From positions 1-19,202 of the forward strand of contig JAULUH010000580.1 in the NCBI GenBank assembly GCA_032111745.1: a stretch of 19,202 nt of DNA. Direction: 5' to 3'. Shown piece by piece: positions 14,339-19,202 of this stretch (the stretch's first letter is position 1; each line of letters begins with the position of its first letter). This stretch comes from JAULUH01 sp032111745. GTDB taxonomy: Bacteria; Chloroflexota; Anaerolineae; JAAEKA01. The notes beneath the pieces were generated by a model. That model ran no database searches and had not been told where the DNA came from. It saw only the letters and a program-made list of their open reading frames with translations. Position numbers and translations under genes: made by a program.

Positions 14339-15378
14339 CCTGGCGTCCTGTATGCTATCGAATAGCTGTGTCCGGTTTCCACGGATTCGTAGGCGCCGAA
14401 GACCAGCTCGAGGGTCTTCAGATTATCGGCTCCGCTGGTCTCCGGCTCCCGGCCGGTGCGCAGGCATTCCACCCAGTGGCGCTGGATGTGCAGGGCGCTG
14501 TCCTGCATGATGTGCCAGGGCCGGCTGGTCCAGGGATGCTCTGGCTGAGGCAAGGCGCGAGTCTCGACAACCCCGGGGCGGATGATGCGCAGGCGGTAAT
14601 CCTCGTCCAGCTTGAGGACGCCGTCCGGCCCTTCCAGCGTGATCAACGTCTGCGGAAAGAGCTCATGGTCGGTGGGCGTGGCGAAGCTCAGGTCGACGAT
14701 GCACGTGGCTTCGGGCAACGCCAGCATGATGGTGGCCACGTCTTCCCCCTTGATGGTGGGATTCATGCGGCCTGCCGTGGCGAAGAGGCGCACGGGATCG
14801 CCCAAGAGAAAGCGGGCAACGTCCAGCATGTGGGTGCCGGTCTCGACGATGACGAAGTGAGGGGTCTCCCGCAGCCAGGCCTGGCCGGCGAAGGGGTCGA
14901 AGTCGGAGCGAAAGCTGATGCGGCCGAAGAAGGGGCGGCCGATAGTGTTTTCGTCGAGCAGGCGCTTGAGCGCCCGGATGGGGGATTGCCAGCGCCAGTT
15001 CTCGTGGACCATGAACTGAATGCCGGCCTGCCGGCAGCTCTCCACCATAGCCTGAGCGTCCACCATGGACCAGGCCAGGGGCTTCTGGCAGATCACATCC
15101 ACGCCGTGGCGCGCGGCCAGCTCCACCAGCGGGCGATGGCTGGGCGGCGTGGTGACGATGTCGACGAAATCCAGGGACTCCGCGGCCAGCATGGCGGCGG
15201 CATCGGCATAGGCCCGGCTGGTGCCAAAGTTGGCAGCGGCCTCCCGGGCCCGGACCTCATCCGCGTCGCAGACGGCGACCAGCTCCACGCCCTCGATCAT
15301 GGCCCAGGCGTTCAGTTGCACTTGGGCCCAGAAGCCGCAGCCGATCACGGCGAAGCGGAAGGGCGTGGGGGTGGTCAT
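14335..15378 (-). CDS. Gfo/Idh/MocA oxidoreductase, D-apiose dehydrogenase-like (second copy)
   Basis: A 347-residue sugar oxidoreductase. Rossmann motif GCGFW at 13-17, CQKP in place of EKP (Gln98, Lys99), VHENWRWQ at 124-131, GTHMLDVARFLLGDP, GEDVATIML, and a C-terminal SGADNLKT...GAYES. It shares these landmarks with the enzyme at 7946, so the cluster carries two paralogues, perhaps for different anomers, sugars or a step forwards and back. It is coupled by ATGA overlaps at both ends: to the epimerase-like gene upstream and the hydroxyacid dehydrogenase downstream. D-apiose as substrate is a tentative family-level inference. Confidence 0.86.
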   Translation of the reverse strand: MTTPTPFRFAVIGCGFWAQVQLNAWAMIEGVELVAVCDADEVRAREAAANFGTSRAYADAAAMLAAESLDFVDIVTTPPSHRPLVELAARHGVDVICQKPLAWSMVDAQAMVESCRQAGIQFMVHENWRWQSPIRALKRLLDENTIGRPFFGRISFRSDFDPFAGQAWLRETPHFVIVETGTHMLDVARFLLGDPVRLFATAGRMNPTIKGEDVATIMLALPEATCIVDLSFATPTDHELFPQTLITLEGPDGVLKLDEDYRLRIIRPGVVETRALPQPEHPWTSRPWHIMQDSALHIQRHWVECLRTGREPETSGADNLKTLELVFGAYESVETGHSYSIAYRTPG

Positions 15379-16094
15379 GGGGCCTGCTCCTCGGCCAGGC
15401 GGCGCATAGCGGCCACCTCGGCGGCCATGTCCGGCACCTTGTAGATGCCGCCACCAAAGGCGATGGTCGTGGCGCCGGCCTGCACCAGGCTGGGGATGTG
15501 TTGGCGCTTCACGCTGCCGGCGACCTGGAGGTCCACGCTTGCAGTGGCGGCCGCGGCCATGGCCTGCACGGTACGCAGGCGAGGCAGCACCAGGGGATTG
15601 AACGTGGCGCCCCGGCTGCCCTCGCCGGTGACGCGGGAGAGCAGGAGGACAGCGTCTAGCAGGGTAACCGCAGGCTCCAGCACGGCCAGGGAGGTGCCGA
15701 GGGTGAAGGCCAGCCCGACCCGCACGCCAAGCTCACGCACGTAGAAGATGTCCTCGTAGAGCATGGAGGAGCTCTCGACGTGGAAGAGGATCAGGTCGGC
15801 GCCGGCCGCGGCCAGCTGGGGCACGACGTGGCGGAGATTGGTCACGCCCAGGTGGACCTCGAAGGGCAGCCTGGTCAGCGGCCGCAGGGCGGCGATGGTA
15901 TGGGGAGAGAAGCCCAGGTCGCCGACGAAGTGGCCGTCGAAGACATCGTGATGGATGAAATCGAGGCCGGCGGCCTCCAGGCGGGCGACCTCATCGGCCA
16001 GCCGCCCGTGATCACCATTGAAGAGGGCGGCGCCGAGGCGCAGCTTCCCAGCCGGGGGGCGGGGTGCTGCTGCGGGGACCTCTGGGGAGGCCAT
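15375..16094 (-). CDS. Ribulose-phosphate 3-epimerase-like TIM-barrel protein, altered metal site
   Basis: A 239-residue barrel with the epimerase signature IHHDVFDGHFV (47-57; usual H-x-D-V-M-D-G-H-F-V) and EVHLGV (79-84). The late strand reads LQVAGSVKRQHIP (189-201), where epimerases have a V-D-G-G-V strand; Ala192 therefore replaces the second catalytic Asp, which is also a metal ligand. The early Ser of the P-S-I-L motif is also missing (AALF). The canonical 3-epimerase mechanism should not work as known, so another reaction on a phosphorylated sugar is likely. ATG 16094 gives a short Pro/Ala-rich leader before the first strand. It lies 2 bases after the cyclase gene and overlaps the next gene by ATGA. 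Confidence 0.75.
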   Translation of the reverse strand: MASPEVPAAAPRPPAGKLRLGAALFNGDHGRLADEVARLEAAGLDFIHHDVFDGHFVGDLGFSPHTIAALRPLTRLPFEVHLGVTNLRHVVPQLAAAGADLILFHVESSSMLYEDIFYVRELGVRVGLAFTLGTSLAVLEPAVTLLDAVLLLSRVTGEGSRGATFNPLVLPRLRTVQAMAAAATASVDLQVAGSVKRQHIPSLVQAGATTIAFGGGIYKVPDMAAEVAAMRRLAEEQAP

Positions 16095-16096
16095 GT

Positions 16097-16759
16097 CTAG
16101 CCCTCCGGCTCGATGGCGATCGCGCGCACCGGGCAGGCGTCCAGGCCGGCCACGGGCCAGGGCAGGGCGATCAAGAACACGCGGGGTTGGCGCAGCTCGG
16201 TAAGGTTGGCCAGGCACTCGATGATGGGGATGCCGGCGTGCATGGTCAGGCGGTGGTTGGGGTGGTGGCTGACGCCGCGCACCTCGAAGCCGGAGCTGTC
16301 GGTGCCCAGGCAGTTGATCTGGCGATCCTCCACCAGCCAGCGCACGGCCTCCTCGGTGATATAGGGCCGGTCGTGGGAGGTGGGGGTGCGGTACTGGGTA
16401 TGGCGGCCGGTCATGAACAGCACGCGGTCGCCCACCTGCACATCGCCCGCAGCCTGGACCTCGGCCAGGGTGATGGGCTCGTTGACCTGCTTGTGCCGGA
16501 AGTCGAGAACGATGGCTGGCCCCATCAACCGGGTGATGGGGAGGCTGGCCGTGTCGCCGCCATCGGACAGGAAGTGCAGGGGTGCTTCCACGTGGGTGCC
16601 GACGTGGGACCACAGATACACGGTGGACATGATGTCCCCTTCCGGCCCGCTGCGCTGGCCCTTCTGGGCTACCTCCAGGGTGTACTGCTCCTGGTAGGGA
16701 TAGAGCACGTGAGTCAGGTCGACGATGCGGCCTTTGGGAATGCCAACGGAGTTATCCAT
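16097..16759 (-). CDS. Cyclase / kynurenine formamidase-family metal hydrolase
   Basis: A 220-residue protein of the cyclase family (PF04199). The metal-binding motif H-x-G-T-H-x-D-x-P-x-H is present as HVGTHVEAPLH at 52-62, with Glu for Asp at 58. The N-terminal IVDLTHVLYP is typical. Family members hydrolyse N-formylkynurenine, isatin or lactone/lactam-type bonds using two metal ions, usually Zn or Mn. In this sugar cluster, hydrolysis of a sugar lactone or related ester is more plausible than tryptophan breakdown, since no other kynurenine gene is present. AGGAG lies upstream of ATG 16759. The gene sits 44 bases after the kinase gene and 2 bases before the epimerase-like gene. Confidence 0.83.
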   Translation of the reverse strand: MDNSVGIPKGRIVDLTHVLYPYQEQYTLEVAQKGQRSGPEGDIMSTVYLWSHVGTHVEAPLHFLSDGGDTASLPITRLMGPAIVLDFRHKQVNEPITLAEVQAAGDVQVGDRVLFMTGRHTQYRTPTSHDRPYITEEAVRWLVEDRQINCLGTDSSGFEVRGVSHHPNHRLTMHAGIPIIECLANLTELRQPRVFLIALPWPVAGLDACPVRAIAIEPEG

Positions 16760-16803
16760 GGTCTTTCTCTGCTCCTGGTTAGACTGCTTTGGCGTGCATG
16801 CGC

Positions 16804-17859
16804 TCAGGCGGATGCCGCGGAGGATTCAGTGGGCCAGGCCTCCGCCGCCTCGAAGCGGATGCCTGGGGCGCCGGTGGTGATGGGGAAGCCGTGGCCGCCG
16901 GCAGCGTCGATGGCGGCACAGACGGCGGGCTGCACTTCGGGCATGGCCACGGCGATGATGATGCCGCCGCCCCCGGCGCCGGAGATCTTGGCGCCCAGGG
17001 CGCCGGCTCCGATGGCAGCCTCGATCAGGGCCTCGTTTTCGGGCGCGGAGGTGCCGAGCTTATCCTGGATGAGCTGGTGCAGGTTGAAGAGGTGGCCGAG
17101 CTCCTCCAGGTTGTGGCGGGCCAGGGCGGCCTCGATCTGGCGCGAGAGCCAGCCCATGTCGCCGAAGAGGTGCATCTTGGCGGGGTGGTCCTCCAGGTAT
17201 TTGCGCACGATGGTGTTGAGCCTGGCGGTGCTGCGGCCGGGGACGAAGGCCTGGCCCACGACCAGGGGCAGGGGGGCGCCGGCGGGCAGGGGTTCGGCCC
17301 CGGCGCGCACGGTGTAGCGGATCAGGCCGCCGAGGGTGATGGTGCTGCTGTCGAGGCTGGAGGCGATGCCGCCATGGGCGATGGTGTCGCCCTGCCAGGC
17401 GGCGAAGATCACCTCGTCAGGGGTGGGGTGGTGGCCGGCCAGGTGGAAGGCGGCCAGGGCCATACTGGTGGAGGCGGCGGCCCCGGAACCGAGGCCGGAG
17501 CTGATGGGCACATCGGAGCGCCATTCGACGTCCAGGCCAGGGCCACCAACCTGATCCTCCACGTAGGACAGCACGTAGCGGGCAGGCGCGAAGAAATCCC
17601 TGGCCACCTCCCGGATCTCATCCAGACTCTGGGCCGCGCGCAGGCGGTCTACTGCGGCCTTGAAGGCGAAGAGGCTCTGGCGAGTGCACGTCTCGAAGCG
17701 CTCGCCGGAGCGAAGCGTATAGCCCTGATCGGAGCGGGTGCTCACGCGGCACAGGGTGCGCAGGTCGACGGCGGTGCACAGGGCCGGCTGCTGGCGGTTG
17801 ACGCCGTGGTCGCCGCAGAGGATGATCTTGGCGGGCGCGGAGGTGATGAGGGTGGTCAT
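16804..17859 (-). CDS. GHMP-family kinase, mevalonate kinase-like
   Basis: A 351-residue small-molecule kinase. Motif 1: APAKIILCGDHGV (8-20). Motif 2, the ATP loop: PISSGLGSGAAAS (118-130). A putative catalytic Asp170 lies in AHGGIASSLDSS. Motif 3: KISGAGGGGIII (291-302). Motifs 2 and 3 and the HG..S..D spacing match mevalonate kinases best. But the family also includes kinases for galactose, arabinose, glucuronate and heptose, and all neighbours act on sugars, so a sugar kinase is possible. No other mevalonate-pathway gene is in the window. It starts 7 bases after the mazF stop and could be co-transcribed with that module. Confidence 0.83.
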   Translation of the reverse strand: MTTLITSAPAKIILCGDHGVNRQQPALCTAVDLRTLCRVSTRSDQGYTLRSGERFETCTRQSLFAFKAAVDRLRAAQSLDEIREVARDFFAPARYVLSYVEDQVGGPGLDVEWRSDVPISSGLGSGAAASTSMALAAFHLAGHHPTPDEVIFAAWQGDTIAHGGIASSLDSSTITLGGLIRYTVRAGAEPLPAGAPLPLVVGQAFVPGRSTARLNTIVRKYLEDHPAKMHLFGDMGWLSRQIEAALARHNLEELGHLFNLHQLIQDKLGTSAPENEALIEAAIGAGALGAKISGAGGGGIIIAVAMPEVQPAVCAAIDAAGGHGFPITTGAPGIRFEAAEAWPTESSAASA

Positions 17860-17866
17860 GGGGTAA

Positions 17867-18223
17867 TCAGTCTACGTCACGGGGCTCAATGACCTTGGAA
17901 ACACCATCGAGTATCTGTCGAACCCTACGGCGAGATAGGGTCCCGATCCACTCCTGAAGATCCGTTTTGTCTACAGTAACAATCTGCGATACGTTCACAA
18001 CACTCTGTACGGGCAAGTTGGCTTCGCCCGTGTCAAGCAGGACGTTGCCGGGGGCCCTGGCCCGTTGGAGGTTCGAGGTGAGCGAACAGACAACCACCGT
18101 GCTAATACGACTCCGATTGAAGACGTTGTTCTGTATCACCACATGGGGGTGCCTGTAACCAGGCTCGGAGCCTTTGGCCTCGCCCAGATCGATCCAGTAT
18201 ACGTCCCCCTGATTAATCACCAT
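17867..18223 (-). CDS. mazF: MazF/PemK-family mRNA interferase toxin
   Basis: A 118-residue toxin of the MazF fold: QGDVYWIDLGEAKGSEPGYRHP, then VVIQNN and VVVCSLTSN. Arg24 and Thr49 match the catalytic Arg and Thr of MazF RNases. C-terminal VVNVSQIVTVDKTDL and 'GTLS....RQILDGV' are also standard. No frameshift or stop, so it is probably active. ATG 18223 follows a GGAGGGG ribosome site and overlaps the antitoxin stop by 7 bases. Base composition drops here: 17881-18000 is 50% G+C by direct count, whereas 17461-17520 in the neighbouring kinase gene is 72%, suggesting acquisition by transfer. Confidence 0.92.
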   Translation of the reverse strand: MVINQGDVYWIDLGEAKGSEPGYRHPHVVIQNNVFNRSRISTVVVCSLTSNLQRARAPGNVLLDTGEANLPVQSVVNVSQIVTVDKTDLQEWIGTLSRRRVRQILDGVSKVIEPRDVD

Positions 18224-18471
18224 TCCCCCTCCACCAATCGTCTATGGCGCCGTAGCACAGCCTCGCGATATGCCTCTTCGCTCTGGTCTAGACCATCGGC
18301 GTACACATCGTCGAGGGTCTCCAGCATGGCGCGGTTCTGATGGCGGTCCAGGAACTCCTGCACAGCCAGCACAAATACCTGGCTGCGCGGCATTTGCAAT
18401 TCCTCAGCCAGTTCATTGACCCGGTCGAACAGGTCTTTCTCGATCGAGATAGCCGTCTTTATTGTCGCCAT
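18217..18471 (-). CDS. mazE: Ribbon-helix-helix (MazE/CopG-like) antitoxin
   Basis: An 84-residue antitoxin. The N-terminal ribbon-helix-helix domain runs IKTAISIEKDLFDRVNELAEELQ then PRSQVFVLAVQEFL (4-41). A charged C-terminal region (EEAYREAVLRRHRRLVEGEW) would wrap the toxin. GGAGGT lies 7 bases before ATG 18471. It is read from a strong promoter directly upstream and, as in other such modules, is expected to repress it together with MazF. It is of CopG type, not the AbrB fold of E. coli MazE. Confidence 0.9.
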   Translation of the reverse strand: MATIKTAISIEKDLFDRVNELAEELQMPRSQVFVLAVQEFLDRHQNRAMLETLDDVYADGLDQSEEAYREAVLRRHRRLVEGEW

Positions 18472-18478
18472 CGGTTAT

Positions 18479-18526
18479 ACCTCCAGTCTAACTAGTAGTA
18501 TACCAAGTCTGGAGGTGCATTGTCAA
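18479..18526 (-). promoter_or_regulatory. Promoter and palindromic operator of the mazEF module
   Basis: On the minus strand TTGACA (18526-18521) and TATACT (18502-18497) form near-perfect -35 and -10 boxes separated by 18 bases. An 8-base inverted repeat, ACCTCCAG (18516-18509) and CTGGAGGT (18486-18479), flanks the -10 box. The first arm lies in the spacer; the second contains the GGAGGT ribosome site of the antitoxin gene. This arrangement fits autorepression by a ribbon-helix-helix protein. Binding is inferred, the elements are seen directly. Confidence 0.82.
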
Positions 18527-18560
18527 TACCGGCCAATCGTGGTGACTGCATGTCGAAGGG

Positions 18561-19202
18561 CTACAAAATCTGATCGACACGCGCCACGGCATACGGTAGA
18601 AGATCCAGGTCTAGCCGGCCATCGGAGGATGCATGTTGGACACCCGGGTTGCGCCGGAAGGCCTCCGGCGCGGCCGTAGCGGAGGCGGCTGTGGTCTCAT
18701 CCAGATGGCGCACGAGGACCGGACCGGGAAGGCCCTGCACGCGGATACGCTGCAGATGGGGGCTGAGATTGGCCAAGAGGACGCGGGTGCGGCCGGCATG
18801 GCGCAGGGCGAGGCCGTCCACCAGCAGGCGGTTGCTGGACTGCGAGGGTAGGACCTCGGCGCCGGCGAACTCGCCGAGGTCGGCCAGGACGTGATAGAGC
18901 GGGAACACGGTGCCAGGTTGCGATGGGAACTGGTCGGGCAGGGGCGAGCCAGATGCAGTCTCCATGACGCCGCGCCAGCCGGTGGTCTCGTAGCAGGTGA
19001 CGCTGGCAGCGCCGCTCTCGGCCAGGTATTTGATGCTGCCGAGGGTCCAGCCGGCACCGAACAGGGACATCTGGCGCACGTCCACCTGGGACGGCAGCTG
19101 GCCGGGCACGGGCTCAGGCTCAGGACCGGTGGCGTTGGGATTGAAGCGCATCTTGAGGGTGACTGGCGTGACTGCCAGCGGCAGGTCGCCGCAGAACTGG
19201 CG
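18561..19202 (-). CDS. D-apionate lactonase-like protein, C-terminal part (partial, 5' end outside window)
   Basis: The frame is open from the window edge to a stop at 18561, giving about 213 residues. An internal ATG at 19151 is not the likely start, since in-frame RQFCGDLPLAVTPVTLK precedes it. Landmarks are VTLKMRFNPNATG, RQMSLFGAGWTLGSIKYLAESG, CYETTGWRGVME and FPLYHVLADLGEF, then a beta-rich tail. This looks like the end of a glycoside-hydrolase-like TIM barrel with a C-terminal beta domain, and from memory it resembles the D-apionate lactonase family, which opens D-apionolactone to D-apionate. That name is tentative. The 89 bases between its stop and the antitoxin hold the mazEF promoter. 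It is upstream of and collinear with the sugar dehydrogenase cluster. Confidence 0.5.
   Translation of the reverse strand, partial: RQFCGDLPLAVTPVTLKMRFNPNATGPEPEPVPGQLPSQVDVRQMSLFGAGWTLGSIKYLAESGAASVTCYETTGWRGVMETASGSPLPDQFPSQPGTVFPLYHVLADLGEFAGAEVLPSQSSNRLLVDGLALRHAGRTRVLLANLSPHLQRIRVQGLPGPVLVRHLDETTAASATAAPEAFRRNPGVQHASSDGRLDLDLLPYAVARVDQIL

Noticed and set aside
14323..15444. 373-codon plus-strand frame opposite the second Gfo/Idh/MocA gene
   Set aside because: Composition of an antisense shadow; the minus strand has a complete, motif-bearing enzyme.
1..19202. CRISPR array, tRNA, rRNA, prophage or insertion sequence
   Set aside because: No regularly spaced direct repeats, RNA gene signatures, transposase or phage genes were seen on either strand.

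Overview
The window looks like high-GC bacterial draft or metagenome-assembled sequence; a 10-base run of N at 9016-9025 marks a scaffold join. Gene content (sugar ABC permeases, a divergent chaperonin, Asp-box propeller, peptidase MA-like protein, a mevalonate-kinase-like GHMP kinase and rows of sugar dehydrogenases) would fit a Chloroflexota (Anaerolineae/Caldilineae-like) genome. That assignment is an impression from gene content, not a tested result.

Plus strand, 1-6292: the end of a sugar-binding protein gene is followed, after a hairpin-rich 138-base spacer, by two sugar ABC permeases. Almost without a gap come a divergent GroEL-like chaperonin, a six-repeat Asp-box beta-propeller protein and a membrane-anchored protein with a degenerate peptidase MA-like domain. 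The last gene runs 70 bases into the oppositely oriented dehydrogenase at 6223.

Minus strand, 19202 down to 6223: one long, tightly packed catabolic cluster. In transcription order: the C-terminal part of a D-apionate lactonase-like protein; a mazEF-type toxin-antitoxin pair with its own near-consensus promoter and palindromic operator; a GHMP kinase; a cyclase/kynurenine formamidase-family hydrolase; a ribulose-phosphate 3-epimerase-like protein lacking a metal-ligand Asp; a Gfo/Idh/MocA oxidoreductase; a D-2-hydroxyacid dehydrogenase; three SDR dehydrogenases; a FadR-type regulator; a threonine-dehydrogenase-like zinc MDR; the scaffold gap; a second Gfo/Idh/MocA enzyme; a palindrome-rich non-coding stretch; an orphan hicB whose partner hicA is broken by an in-frame stop; and a second zinc MDR. 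Several pairs overlap by ATGA, so most of the set is probably co-transcribed and may be controlled by the FadR-type protein.

Taken together the locus imports a sugar and oxidises it and its acid derivatives. The lactonase-like fragment and two related Gfo/Idh/MocA enzymes with a CQKP motif point towards D-apiose/D-apionate or another branched or acid sugar, but most substrate assignments are inference. The least explained parts are the chaperonin-propeller-pseudopeptidase trio and the set of enzymes with altered key residues.
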